A stretch of DNA of 64,000 bases from Pedobacter ginsengisoli (GCF_002736205.1 NZ_CP024091.1:806001-870000); one strand, 5' to 3'. Positions 18,093 through 27,110 are shown, counted from the stretch's first letter. The notes: generated from the letters alone by a model not told the origin. Program-made: numbers and translations.

Positions 18093-18612
18093 AATTGTAA
18101 TCGCTAAGTAATTGCTTTAGCTGGATCCGTCCCAGATGAATCCGTGTTTTTACGGTTCCTATCGGAACCCCTGTCTGACTGGCAATTTCACAATACTTGT
18201 AGCCAAGGCTGAAGAGCTTAATTGGAAGATAGAGTTTTTGCGAAAGTTTTTTCATCGCCTGACTAATGTCCTGCTGGATGAATCTACTCTCACCCATATT
18301 TTGGGAGGACGCCCGCTGGAGAGCAGATCCGCTGATCTCTTCAATAAAATTGAATGTTGCCTGTTTCAGGAGGTTTTTTTTGTAGTTGTTACGATAGGTA
18401 TTTCTCATGATTACAAATAGCCATGCCTTCAGACTGGTCCCGTTCTGAAATTGCTGATAATATCGCAGGGCTTTAATCAAAGTATCCTGAACCAGATCGT
18501 TGATGGTTTGGTGGTCTGAAGTAAACTGCCGGGCAAATTTCCGTAGTGAAGAAATTTCTTTAGTCAGTTGCCCGCTGAATGCTGAACTGCTTTGAATGGC
18601 TATTGGCTGCAT
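18085..18612 (-). CDS. ECF-type RNA polymerase sigma factor
   Basis: 175 aa from the ATG at 18612; a longer frame to 18681 would read through the upstream palindrome and is not preferred. Region 2 (TINDLVQDTLIKALRYYQQF and LKAWLFVIMRNTYRNNY) and region 4 (YKYCEIASQTGVPIGTVKTR) are both clear. No anti-sigma gene is adjacent. It is coupled to pfkB, an odd partnership that puts a sigma factor and a glycolytic kinase on one transcript. Confidence 0.9.
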   Translation of the reverse strand: MQPIAIQSSSAFSGQLTKEISSLRKFARQFTSDHQTINDLVQDTLIKALRYYQQFQNGTSLKAWLFVIMRNTYRNNYKKNLLKQATFNFIEEISGSALQRASSQNMGESRFIQQDISQAMKKLSQKLYLPIKLFSLGYKYCEIASQTGVPIGTVKTRIHLGRIQLKQLLSDYNYA

Positions 18613-18686
18613 GGTATGATTGGGTTTAATGAATGTAAATTTCAGGTTCCGGAATTTTATATCCCATGAGTTGACGCACATTAAAT

Positions 18687-18702
18687 CGTGATTTAAATCA
18701 TC
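18687..18702. promoter_or_regulatory. Crp-type palindrome between divergent sigma-pfkB and beta-CASP genes
   Basis: CGTGA-TTTAAA-TCATC with a 6-bp spacer. It is 74 bp from the sigma-factor start and 66 bp from the beta-CASP ATG, so it may serve both directions. Confidence 0.55.
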
Positions 18703-18721
18703 CGATCAGGTGCCCGCAGTC

Positions 18722-18748
18722 ATGGGTGTTGACAAAAAATCAACCCAT
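18722..18748. promoter_or_regulatory. Hairpin-forming inverted repeat in the leader of the beta-CASP gene
   Basis: Arms ATGGG..TTGA and TCAA..CCCAT pair with a 2-nt bulge around a 7-nt A-rich loop, ending 20 bp before the ATG at 18769. It could be an operator or a 5'-UTR hairpin. The gene product is itself a predicted RNA-processing enzyme, so mRNA-level autoregulation is conceivable; this is speculative. Confidence 0.3.
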
Positions 18749-18768
18749 CTTTACCTTGTCTAATTGAT

Positions 18769-20193
18769 ATGGTCATGAATGAAATAATCCTTCAATCGCT
18801 TGGGGCTGCCCAGACAGTCACCGGCTCAAAACATTTACTGAAAACTCCAGAGCTGACAATACTTGTAGATTGCGGACTGTTCCAGGGTGTCAAATCATTA
18901 CGTGAACAAAACTGGACTGCCTTGGGTATCGAAGCCTGGGAAATTGATCTGATCATTCTGACCCACGCGCACCTTGATCATTGCGGATATATCCCACTGC
19001 TGGTAAGACAGGGCTTTAAGGGAGAAATTTATATGACAGCGCCTACCAGCGAGCTGACACAGCTCATTCTCCTTGATAGTGCCAAAATACAGCAGGAGGA
19101 TGCAGAAAATGCCAATAAGCACCATTATACAAAACATCATCCGGCCAAACCGCTTTATACGGTTGAAGATGCAAAAGCATCATTCAGATTTTTTACGGTT
19201 CGGGATCCCAATATTTTTGTCCGTTTAAGCGACCACATCCATTTTCAGTTTAAAACCTGCGGTCATATTCTGGGTGCCTGTTCGGTCGAATTGAACTGCT
19301 TTGGAAAGAAAATCATCTTTTCGGGTGATATCGGACGCCCGCAAAGCGCGATCCTCAATCCACCGGATTATTTTACCGATGCAGACTATATTGTTATGGA
19401 ATCCACATACGGAGACCGGCTTCACGGAACGAATGACCCTTACCAGGAGCTCGCGGCAATAATCAACGATACCATTGCCCGCAAAGGCAATGTGCTGATC
19501 CCAAGTTTTGCAGTCGGCCGGGCACAGGAACTGATCTACCTGTTGAATAGTTTAAAGAAACAGGGAAAAATTCCTTTAAACCTGCCCATAATCATGGATA
19601 GCCCGATGGCTGCAGCTGCCACAGGTATTTCATTAACTTATGCAGAGGATTACATGAAGATTGGCAGAGCAGAATTTCAACAGATGAACAACCACATCAC
19701 CATCAATCAGGATTACAGCAATACTGTAGGCTTCATTAAGGATAAAAGCAGTAAAATAGTGATTGCTGCCAGTGGCATGTTAACCGGTGGAAGGGTCCTG
19801 CAATATCTGGAACATTACCTTGAAGACAACAGAAATACCATTCTGATCATTGGTTTTCAGGCCGAAGGAACACGCGGGCGTGCTTTGTTGAACCATACCC
19901 ATGAAGTTAAAATTCATGGAAAGTATTATCCTGTTAAGGCCAGGGTGCAGGAGCTGGAGGGATTATCCGCGCACGCAGATCAATCCGAACTGATGGCCTG
20001 GATCAGAAAATTCAAAAAAGCACCTGCACAGATTATGCTGGTTCATGGGGAGCCTTGTGCTCAGGAAGCCTTGAGGGTCAAAATCCAGACCGAACTGAGT
20101 ATTCCGGTGAAAGTTATGACCCCGAATGAAGATGTATTGCTCTTTAGCTGTGACCATTTTGTGGTTACAGCTGCCCATGATTCCAAAAATTAA
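18769..20193 (+). CDS. MBL-fold beta-CASP RNA-processing exonuclease-like protein
   Basis: 474 aa (a second ATG lies two codons in). The metallo-beta-lactamase core has THAHLDHCGYIPLL (about 64-78), the metal-binding FSGDIGRP segment and a His in CGHILGACSVEL. The beta-CASP cap has PSFAVGRAQELIYLL and ASGMLTGGRVLQYLEHYL. C-terminal GLSAHADQSELMAWI and MLVHGE are CPSF/YSH1-like. Family members are single-strand RNA endo/exonucleases. It is divergent from the sigma-pfkB operon behind a shared palindrome. Confidence 0.9.
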   Translation: MVMNEIILQSLGAAQTVTGSKHLLKTPELTILVDCGLFQGVKSLREQNWTALGIEAWEIDLIILTHAHLDHCGYIPLLVRQGFKGEIYMTAPTSELTQLILLDSAKIQQEDAENANKHHYTKHHPAKPLYTVEDAKASFRFFTVRDPNIFVRLSDHIHFQFKTCGHILGACSVELNCFGKKIIFSGDIGRPQSAILNPPDYFTDADYIVMESTYGDRLHGTNDPYQELAAIINDTIARKGNVLIPSFAVGRAQELIYLLNSLKKQGKIPLNLPIIMDSPMAAAATGISLTYAEDYMKIGRAEFQQMNNHITINQDYSNTVGFIKDKSSKIVIAASGMLTGGRVLQYLEHYLEDNRNTILIIGFQAEGTRGRALLNHTHEVKIHGKYYPVKARVQELEGLSAHADQSELMAWIRKFKKAPAQIMLVHGEPCAQEALRVKIQTELSIPVKVMTPNEDVLLFSCDHFVVTAAHDSKN

Positions 20194-20265
20194 AGATTTA
20201 TACATTGCTCAAGGAGTATTTGCCGATATCTTATTGGAATAACTGGGATCGTTTTTTGCAATTCC

Positions 20266-21336
20266 TCAGGCGATATCAATCTGTTTTTCCAGGTAGACAT
20301 CCTGTATGGCGTTCAGCAGTTCAACACCTTCTGGGAATGGTCTTTGAAAGGCTTTTCTGCCAGCGATGACCCCGGTCCCGCCTGCCCGCTTGTTGATCAC
20401 TGCGGTTCGAAGTGCGTCTTTGAAATCGTCTTTGCCATTTGAGGGGCCTCCAGAGTTGATCAATCCGATTCTTCCTGAGTAACAATTCAAAACCTGATAG
20501 CGGCAAAGATCAATCGGGTGGGCTGTACACAGCTGGCTATACATTTCTTTGGTATATTTACCGAAAGCCTTACCATAACGGTTAAGGGCTTCATAGCCAC
20601 CGTTGTTTTCAGGCAGCTTCTGTTTGATCAGATCAGCCTGCAGGCTGACCCCAAGATAGTTGGCCTGTCCGGTCAGATCAGCCGAAGTATGGTAATCCAC
20701 CTCATCCTCCACGAAGTTCTCGTTTCGCAAGTAACACCATAATATGGTTGCCATACCCAGTTCATGAGCCTGCTCAAAAGCATTGGACACTGCGATAAGC
20801 TGCCGGGAAAATTCTTTGGATCCAAAATAGATGGTGGCTCCGATGCCAACAGCCCCGGTATTCCATGCGTTTTTTACTGAGGCATACATGATCTGGTCAT
20901 GCTTATTGGGACAGCTCAGCAATTCGTTGTGATTGATCTTTGCGATCAGCGGGATTTTGTGGGCGTATTTCCTTCCTATAATGGCAAGGTTACCCACGGT
21001 AGTTGCCACTGCATTGCAGCCACCTTCAATGGCCAGCCTGACAATGTTTTCCGGATCAAAATACATCCGGTTTGCACTGAATGAGGCGCCAGCACTGTGC
21101 TCTATACCCTGGTCTACAGGTAATATAGACAGGTACCCTGTGCCGGAAAGCCTCCCTGAATTATAAATGGTTTCAAGGCTTCGTAGTGTCTGATTGCTCC
21201 TTGCCGAGGCGAGAAGAATCCGATCTATATAATCTGGCCCGGGAAGATTTAGGGTTTGCTTGGTAACGGCCTGGCACTGGTAAGTAAAAAGATTTTCATC
21301 GGTTCCAACCAGATCAGTGATTTGACGGTAATTCAT
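20266..21336 (-). CDS. fbaB: Class I fructose-bisphosphate aldolase
   Basis: 356 aa, DhnA/FbaB type. Schiff-base-forming cleavage of fructose 1,6-bisphosphate. Recognised segments are LPVDQGIEHSAGASFSAN (about 98-115), IAKINHNELL, GAVGIGATIYFGS and the phosphate-binding GGPSNGKDDFKDALR region with INKRAGGTGVIAGRKAFQRP. It lies 18 bp after a USP gene, so it is cotranscribed with it. It would complement an unseen class II enzyme under gluconeogenic or stress conditions. Confidence 0.94.
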   Translation of the reverse strand: MNYRQITDLVGTDENLFTYQCQAVTKQTLNLPGPDYIDRILLASARSNQTLRSLETIYNSGRLSGTGYLSILPVDQGIEHSAGASFSANRMYFDPENIVRLAIEGGCNAVATTVGNLAIIGRKYAHKIPLIAKINHNELLSCPNKHDQIMYASVKNAWNTGAVGIGATIYFGSKEFSRQLIAVSNAFEQAHELGMATILWCYLRNENFVEDEVDYHTSADLTGQANYLGVSLQADLIKQKLPENNGGYEALNRYGKAFGKYTKEMYSQLCTAHPIDLCRYQVLNCYSGRIGLINSGGPSNGKDDFKDALRTAVINKRAGGTGVIAGRKAFQRPFPEGVELLNAIQDVYLEKQIDIA

Positions 21337-21354
21337 GGCGGTATAGTTTGTGAT

Positions 21355-22212
21355 TCATTTGATTTTTGAAGGCATCACCATTAAGGGTAAAACCAATTTT
21401 TTAGCTAACTTTTGCGTTTGACTACCGGTTAGAATTTCATTAATGAAATTGCGGTCCCGGTGCACAATACTCAGCAGTCCGTTTTTGCCATTTTCCCTGC
21501 AAAGCTTTTCTAAACCTTTTACAATCGAATGGTCAACCACCGATTGGAAGGAGATCTTGGGATAATGACATTCTTTTACAAGTTCAGTGCGGAACTGTTC
21601 CTTTTTAAGATCTTTTTCCAGACATGGGCTTTCGTCACGAACATTCATCAGAATGATTTCCGCCTGCAAACGCGCCGCAAATTCTGCCAGTCGGTTAAGT
21701 GCAGGAATTTCCGCAATATTTAAATCGGTGGCAAAGGCGATCCATTTGATCTTACCTACATTTTCTTCGGGTGATACCAATAACAGCGGTACTGAGCAAG
21801 CATCCACCATGTATCTGGTGTGATTACCTAGCAACAAGTGCCTCAGGCCGCTGCTGGCATGGGTTCCCATGATGATCAGGTCTATCTGTCTTTTGGAGAT
21901 CACATCGTCAATCTCTTCGGTAAGCACACCTGTTTGACACAAGTAACTGACAGGAGGATGGAATCCTTTACTGTGATCCTGGTGCTCCAGTTGCTTTTTT
22001 AATCTTTTGAGCCCCTCAATGCTTTCTTCTTCAATCCGGCTGTATTGTTCGATAGGAAGTAGTATAGATTCGTACTGAGGGATTTCGGCAGGTACGTTAA
22101 CCACATTGCAAAGGATCACTTCCGCTTCCAGCATTTTTGCAAAGTCATATCCAAATGCTACCGCATGGTTGGCCGTAGCGGAAAAATCAGTCAGCAATAA
22201 TAATGTTTTCAT
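21355..22212 (-). CDS. Universal stress protein, tandem UspA domains
   Basis: 285 aa from the ATG at 22212 (KTLLLLTDFSATANHAVAF); the frame upstream to 22296 crosses the promoter palindrome and is rejected. The first domain ATP loop is GTHASSGLRHLLLGNHTRYM, intact in pattern. The second domain starts KWIAFATDLN and keeps a partial loop (HRDRNFINEILTGSQTQKL). It is the first gene of the USP-fbaB operon. Confidence 0.92.
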   Translation of the reverse strand: MKTLLLLTDFSATANHAVAFGYDFAKMLEAEVILCNVVNVPAEIPQYESILLPIEQYSRIEEESIEGLKRLKKQLEHQDHSKGFHPPVSYLCQTGVLTEEIDDVISKRQIDLIIMGTHASSGLRHLLLGNHTRYMVDACSVPLLLVSPEENVGKIKWIAFATDLNIAEIPALNRLAEFAARLQAEIILMNVRDESPCLEKDLKKEQFRTELVKECHYPKISFQSVVDHSIVKGLEKLCRENGKNGLLSIVHRDRNFINEILTGSQTQKLAKKLVLPLMVMPSKIK

Positions 22213-22278
22213 AATCGGTATATTGATAAGCAAAGACAATTCTGTTAAGCAAATTTCAGGGAAAAGGAACACCCGGGA

Positions 22279-22294
22279 GGTGATCATGGTCATC
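22279..22294. promoter_or_regulatory. Crp-type palindrome upstream of USP-fbaB
   Basis: GGTGA-TCATGG-TCATC, 6-bp spacer, 66 bp upstream of the USP ATG at 22212. Confidence 0.55.
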
Positions 22295-22356
22295 AAGCAG
22301 GATGATATTAAGCACGATATTTTTTCTCTTTGTCAGTGTTGTCAGTAATCACTTGC

Positions 22357-23637
22357 TTAGATCAGTATGATCAACCCCAGTGCCGCAGCTCCCATGATGA
22401 TAAAGGTCATCCATAAAAGGATTTTAGACAACCAGCCACTTTTATATTCCCCCATGATTGTATCGCTGGCTGCAATTTTTATAATTAAAAAAAGCAGGGG
22501 AACGGCAGCAATCCCGTTTATAACTGCAGTGTAAATAAGCGCTTTTACAGGATCAATGCCGATGAAATTCATGGTTAATCCGATCAGGGTAGAGATGATG
22601 ATAATGCCATAGAATCCGGGAGCTTTGTTTAGTTTTAGATTCAGGCTGGCCTTCCAGTTGAATGCTTCTGATACTGCATAGGCAGCTGAACCTGATAACA
22701 CCGGAACTGCCAATAATCCCAGGCCAATGATCCCCACTGAAAATATTAATTTAGATAAATAACCGGCATTTGGAAAGGAGTCAACCAGTGGTTCTAATGC
22801 CCTGGCAGCATCAGCGGCGTTTTTAATGTCTCTCACACCACTGTTGTGTAAAACTGTTGCAGCCACCAGCAGTATGCACCAGGTCGTAAATTCAGAAATG
22901 ATCATTCCTATGGTATTGTCCTTTCGCATCGCATGAATCAGGTTCCAGCTTATTTTGTGTTTTTCATTTCTTATCCTTCCATTTTCATGCGCTTCCTCAA
23001 CTTCCTGTGAAGCCTCCCAAAAGAACATATAGGGGGTAATTGTTGTACCAAATACGCCGGTAATGATGAACAGGAATGAAAAGTTGAATTCAAAGTGTGG
23101 AATTACCGTGGCCCAGAGTACCGTCTGCCATGGCTGATCGATGATAAAAACGGTAACAGGGTAGGCCAGCAGGGTGAGCGCAAGCCATTTTAATATCCTG
23201 GAATAGACATGGTAACTGGTATAGATTTCAAGTAGTAGAATGGTTCCTGTAAAGGTGAAGGTGAGCACGACAAATGGTAAGGGGATAAGCAGTTGCGCTG
23301 CGGCTGCCATTGCACCGATATCCGCCCCGATGTTAATGGTATTGGCTACCACCACCAGGCCCACCACAAAATAAAGCACCGGGCGGCTGTAGTGCTGTCT
23401 GACAACAGCTGCTATTCCCTTACCCGTAACCAGTCCGATACGGGCACATGATTCCTGCACAGCGGTCATGAATGGCAGCATATACAATGCTGTCCAGAGC
23501 TGACCATAACCAAATTGCGCCCCTGTCTGCGCATATGTAGCAATGCCAGAAGGGTCATCATCCGCTGCTCCGGTAGTTAATCCGGGGCCAAGAACGCTGA
23601 GCCATTTCCATCTTTTTTTTAATCTTTTTCTATCCAT
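22357..23637 (-). CDS. NRAMP-superfamily divalent metal transporter, divergent
   Basis: About 426 aa from the ATG at 23637 (a GTG at 23661 would add 8 residues). Eleven or so membrane segments. The family core is seen as GPGLTTGAADDDPSGIATYAQ in TM1 and GVFGTTITPYMFFWEASQE in TM6. In classical Mn/Fe NRAMPs TM1 has DPGN and TM6 has MPHN; here Asn is replaced by Gly and the Met position by Thr. Substrate preference is therefore uncertain; Mg-type or other specificity is possible. A Crp-type palindrome lies upstream. Confidence 0.85.
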   Translation of the reverse strand: MDRKRLKKRWKWLSVLGPGLTTGAADDDPSGIATYAQTGAQFGYGQLWTALYMLPFMTAVQESCARIGLVTGKGIAAVVRQHYSRPVLYFVVGLVVVANTINIGADIGAMAAAAQLLIPLPFVVLTFTFTGTILLLEIYTSYHVYSRILKWLALTLLAYPVTVFIIDQPWQTVLWATVIPHFEFNFSFLFIITGVFGTTITPYMFFWEASQEVEEAHENGRIRNEKHKISWNLIHAMRKDNTIGMIISEFTTWCILLVAATVLHNSGVRDIKNAADAARALEPLVDSFPNAGYLSKLIFSVGIIGLGLLAVPVLSGSAAYAVSEAFNWKASLNLKLNKAPGFYGIIIISTLIGLTMNFIGIDPVKALIYTAVINGIAAVPLLFLIIKIAASDTIMGEYKSGWLSKILLWMTFIIMGAAALGLIILI

Positions 23638-23718
23638 ATACGATTCGCTAATTACCTCCACGTAGTAGTCTTAGTTCAGAATTATGCGATAAAAGTACTT
23701 GTTGTTGGTTTTTAACGG

Positions 23719-23734
23719 CGTGACCAAAATCACC
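23719..23734. promoter_or_regulatory. Crp-type palindrome upstream of the NRAMP gene
   Basis: CGTGA-CCAAAA-TCACC with a 6-bp spacer, 81 bp upstream of the ATG (57 bp from the GTG). It shares the CAAAATCACC right half with the site at 27086. Confidence 0.55.
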
Positions 23735-23879
23735 TCTTTTTATGATGGTGTACCACTAAATGAAAGCAACTATTTTCTAAAAGAAGGTATTTGCATGTTA
23801 AATGTGATACATAAATTTAATGTCTGCCTTTTTTCTGTGAACCGGAAAATTGTTATGCAGGAAAGAGACACTCAACAGG

Positions 23880-24491
23880 CTAATTGCTTCTTTTAAAGCT
23901 GCAGAATAAAAAGTTTTGGATGGTATTAAATGGTGTAATATGATCTTCGGTAATGCAATGCAATTTCTGGAAGCCTCCGGATAATTGCCGGCTTAACTGG
24001 TTCTCAGAATATTGCTTAATTTCTAAGCCACTGCATTTTTTTGGTCCATTTTCTGAAAAGGTGCCTATGACGAGGTACTCTTTTACGGCTTGCTGTGCAA
24101 TTTTTAGGTAGCTTTCAATTTCTTCGGGTGTGGTTAGGAAGTGAAAGGTTGCTCTGTCATGCCAAAGATCATAACACTGGTCGGGCTTAAATTCGGCGAT
24201 GTCCGAAACGATCCATTTTACCAGATTGGCCCTATTGCCTAAACGCTTTTTAGCTTTTTCCAGTGCGACTGCGGAAATGTCAAGTACAGTAATATTCCGA
24301 TAACCCCGGTCCAATAGATGATCAACCAATTTACTGTCGCCACCACCAATATCAATAATGCTGGCTGCTTCCGATAGGTCAAAACTATCTATGAAATGCA
24401 GGGGAGTTTGCGGCACATCCTGTGCCCAGCTCACCTGCTGGGAAGCTTTGGTGTTGTATACGTTCTCCCAATGTAATTTTCTATCGGTCAT
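23880..24491 (-). CDS. Class I SAM-dependent methyltransferase
   Basis: 203 aa. SAM-binding motif I IIDIGGGDSKLVDHLL (about 45-60) and the acidic VLDIS after strand 2 are clear, followed by WIVSDIAEF and LWHDRATFHFL. Substrate unknown. It starts 129 bp from the end of the sulfur operon on the same strand. Homologues are often seen next to sulfur or thiol stress genes, which hints at a small-molecule substrate; not demonstrated. Confidence 0.85.
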   Translation of the reverse strand: MTDRKLHWENVYNTKASQQVSWAQDVPQTPLHFIDSFDLSEAASIIDIGGGDSKLVDHLLDRGYRNITVLDISAVALEKAKKRLGNRANLVKWIVSDIAEFKPDQCYDLWHDRATFHFLTTPEEIESYLKIAQQAVKEYLVIGTFSENGPKKCSGLEIKQYSENQLSRQLSGGFQKLHCITEDHITPFNTIQNFLFCSFKRSN

Positions 24492-24580
24492 CAGCGTAGG
24501 TATTGTGATTTTTTAAAATGATTCTTGGCGAGATTGCCGTTTTACTGGCAAACATTTCTCAATGCAAGTCTAGCATTTTT

Positions 24581-24610
24581 AAATGGCTAACCTTAAGGTT
24601 TTAGCCATTT
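24581..24610 (-). terminator. Terminator-like hairpin after the sulfur operon
   Basis: Arms AAATGGCTAA and TTAGCCATTT flank a 10-nt CCTTAAGG-containing loop, 10 bp past the stop of the last YeeE/YedE gene. Read on the minus strand the stem runs into AAATGC with only a short A/T tract, so termination may be bidirectional or modest. Confidence 0.5.
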
Positions 24611-24620
24611 TCCTATTATC

Positions 24621-25034
24621 TTAATGCGGTAACTTATTTTTAATAGTACCGTAGAGGTAAGTTCCACTTAGAGCGCCCAATACGACAATGATCATAGCCC
24701 AGTATCCGTACCCGATATTTACAAACATTGGTCCCGGGCAGGCACCGGTTAACGCCCAGCCCAGCCCAAAAATTGAACCTCCGATCAGGTAACGCGACCA
24801 GCTTTTGTCCTTGTCATGCAAGACGATCGGTTGGCCCTGAATATTCCTGAGTTTAGTTTTTTTGATGAGGTATACGGCAAGCATACCGAGAATTACTGCT
24901 GTCCCAATAATTCCGTACATATGGAAGGACTGAAAACGGAACATCTCCTGAATTCTGTACCAGGAAATGGCCTCAGATTTTGCCATTACAATACCAAATA
25001 GTATTCCTGTCAGTATAAACTTTACTCCTTTCAT
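24621..25034 (-). CDS. YeeE/YedE-like membrane protein, half 2 (DUF6691)
   Basis: 137 aa with four membrane segments. It has the conserved Cys in LTGACPGPMFVNIGYG (about 90-105), which in YeeE-type thiosulfate transporters relays the sulfur substrate. It follows the other half by 4 bp. The split pair together equals one full YeeE transporter. It acts in the inner membrane, probably moving thiosulfate or another sulfur compound. Confidence 0.88.
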   Translation of the reverse strand: MKGVKFILTGILFGIVMAKSEAISWYRIQEMFRFQSFHMYGIIGTAVILGMLAVYLIKKTKLRNIQGQPIVLHDKDKSWSRYLIGGSIFGLGWALTGACPGPMFVNIGYGYWAMIIVVLGALSGTYLYGTIKNKLPH

Positions 25035-25038
25035 GTTT

Positions 25039-25596
25039 TTAAAATATTAATGGTAATAAAAAATGTGTCATCGCTAAGCCCCCGGTAAAGAAGCCAATTA
25101 CGGCAAGTAAGGAGGGAAGTTGTAAGTTTGATAAACCGCTGATTGCATGTCCGGAGGTACAACCGCCGGCATAGCGGGACCCAAAGCCGACTAAAGCTCC
25201 ACCGGCCAGCAAGATCACTATTCCCTTAGGGGAACTAATGAGCTGATATCCGAACAGCTGTGATGGATTCAATTGTCCATCAAAAATAATGTTCAGCTTT
25301 GCCAGATCATCAATTGTGGATTGCGATAAAGCCATGGGGATCTCGCTCTTGAGTAAGGTCGCTGCAATAACACCGCCAAGAACAGCGCCAAGGAGAAACA
25401 GCAGGTTCCATTTTTGAGTCTTCCAGTCAAAGTCAAAAAACTGGTGTCTTTTGCCCGCACCGGCAAGGGTGCACAGGGTTCTTAAATTAGATGAAAAGCC
25501 GAAGGATTTTCCGAAAATAAGCAGCAAAACCATAATAAAGGCAATGGCAGCCCCTGAGGTATACCAAGGCCAGGGTTGTCTTAATAGTTCCAGCAT
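25039..25596 (-). CDS. YeeE/YedE family transporter, half 1
   Basis: 185 aa with about five membrane segments. The Cys-containing signature SRYAGGCTSGHAISGLSNLQ (about 138-157) is characteristic of the family. It lies 6 bp after the MBL-rhodanese gene and 4 bp before the second half transporter, so the three form a tight operon for sulfur uptake and persulfide handling. Confidence 0.9.
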   Translation of the reverse strand: MLELLRQPWPWYTSGAAIAFIMVLLLIFGKSFGFSSNLRTLCTLAGAGKRHQFFDFDWKTQKWNLLFLLGAVLGGVIAATLLKSEIPMALSQSTIDDLAKLNIIFDGQLNPSQLFGYQLISSPKGIVILLAGGALVGFGSRYAGGCTSGHAISGLSNLQLPSLLAVIGFFTGGLAMTHFLLPLIF

Positions 25597-25602
25597 AACA
25601 GT

Positions 25603-27027
25603 TTATGGATTGGTCATTTTACTTGGACAAACATAATCGGATAGTTGAAGCTTGCCCGATTCTTTCAAGGCCTTAAAGCCACCTTTGATATCGATAAGGT
25701 TCTCAAAACCACGGGCACGCAGAATGGAGTTGAAAATCATTGATCGGTATCCACCGGCACAATGCACGTAATAGATTCTATCCTTGTCAATTTTTGGCAT
25801 GTGCTCATTGATGTAGTCTAATGGTACATTTTTAGCATTCAGTAAATGCTCAGAAAAGTATTCCGATTCCTTGCGGACATCCAGGATATTTAAATTCCCC
25901 GATTTTTCTCTTCGGTCGGCCAATTGCTCTGCTGTTATGGAGATGATTTCGTCTGTTTCTCTGCCACTTTTAATCCAGGCATCAATTCCACCTTTAAGGA
26001 AACCGATGGCATGATCATAGCCCACTCTTGACAACCTGGTCACCACTTCTTCTTCTCGTCCCTCATCCGCAATTAACAGAATCGGTTGCTGTATATCCGG
26101 TATCAATGCACCCACCCATGGTGCAAAACTACCATCGATACCAATGTTAATTGAATTGGGGATAAATGCTTTTGCGAACAATTGGGCATCTCTGGTATCC
26201 AGCAGTAATGAGCTGGTTTCATTTGCCATCAATTCGAAAGCATCGGGTGTTAATGCATGCGTGCCTTTTTCCAGTACTGCAGTAAAGCTGTCGTATCCTT
26301 CCCTGTTCATTTTCACATTCAACGGGAAATAAGCTGGAGGTGCGGTAAGCCCTTCAGTCACCTCTTTAATGAATTCTTCTCTTGTCATATCGACCCTGAG
26401 TGCATAATTAGTCAATTTCTGGTGTCCTAAGGTATCAGTAGTTTCTTTGCTCATATTTTTACCACAGGCAGAGCCGGCACCATGGGCAGGATAAACAATA
26501 AGATCATCGCTCAAAGTCATTACCTTTTGACGCAGTGAATCAAATAATACCCCTGCAAGCTCTTCCTGGGTCATGTGTGCTGCTTTTTGTGCAAGGTCAG
26601 GACGGCCGACATCGCCTATAAATAGCGTATCGCCTGAAAATAATGCGATTTCCTTTCCGTGTTCATCTATAAGCAGGTAGGAGGTGGACTCCATGGTATG
26701 GCCTGGAGTATGCAAAACCTTAATCGTGAGTTTTCCCAGCTTAAAAAGCTCGCCGTCTTTTGCAATATGCGCCTCGAAAGTCGGATTGGCATTCGGGCCA
26801 TAAATAATCAGTGCCCCGGTTTGTTTAGACAGATCTACATGGCCCGAAACAAAATCAGCGTGAAAATGTGTTTCAAATACATATTTAATGGTGGCATTAT
26901 TACCTGCGGCTTTTTCGATATAAGGAGCGACTTCTCTTAAAGGATCGATAATGGCAGCCTCATTACCTGATTGAATGTAATAGGCGCCTTGTGCCAAACA
27001 TCCGGTATAAATCTGTTCAATAATCAT
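25603..27027 (-). CDS. MBL-fold persulfide dioxygenase-like protein with two rhodanese domains
   Basis: 474 aa. An ETHE1-like metallo-hydrolase domain (about 1-250) has THFHADFVSGHVDL and HTPGHTMESTSYL and FSGDTLFIGDVGRPDL. Rhodanese domain 1 (about 265-355) lacks the active-site Cys (LLIADEGREEEV). Domain 2 (about 365-460) has it in YVHCAGGYRSM. The enzyme probably oxidises glutathione- or low-molecular-weight persulfide to sulfite, with the Cys rhodanese shuttling sulfane sulfur. First gene of the operon with the split transporter; a near-perfect Crp-type palindrome is 58 bp upstream. Confidence 0.92.
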   Translation of the reverse strand: MIIEQIYTGCLAQGAYYIQSGNEAAIIDPLREVAPYIEKAAGNNATIKYVFETHFHADFVSGHVDLSKQTGALIIYGPNANPTFEAHIAKDGELFKLGKLTIKVLHTPGHTMESTSYLLIDEHGKEIALFSGDTLFIGDVGRPDLAQKAAHMTQEELAGVLFDSLRQKVMTLSDDLIVYPAHGAGSACGKNMSKETTDTLGHQKLTNYALRVDMTREEFIKEVTEGLTAPPAYFPLNVKMNREGYDSFTAVLEKGTHALTPDAFELMANETSSLLLDTRDAQLFAKAFIPNSINIGIDGSFAPWVGALIPDIQQPILLIADEGREEEVVTRLSRVGYDHAIGFLKGGIDAWIKSGRETDEIISITAEQLADRREKSGNLNILDVRKESEYFSEHLLNAKNVPLDYINEHMPKIDKDRIYYVHCAGGYRSMIFNSILRARGFENLIDIKGGFKALKESGKLQLSDYVCPSKMTNP

Positions 27028-27085
27028 GTTCTTTTTTTTAATTCTTTTGTATACATCAAATTTCGGCAGAAAGTGAGCGCCAAAC

Positions 27086-27101
27086 GGTGACTAAAATCAC
27101 C
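27086..27101. promoter_or_regulatory. Crp-type palindrome upstream of the sulfur operon
   Basis: GGTGA-CTAAAA-TCACC: perfect 5-bp arms with 6-bp spacer. 58 bp upstream of the MBL-rhodanese ATG at 27027. Confidence 0.65.
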
Positions 27102-27110
27102 CAACTCTTG

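Noticed and set aside
18613..18681. Longer N-terminus of the ECF sigma factor
   Set aside because: The extra residues have no sigma-factor similarity and push the start toward the divergent promoter palindrome.
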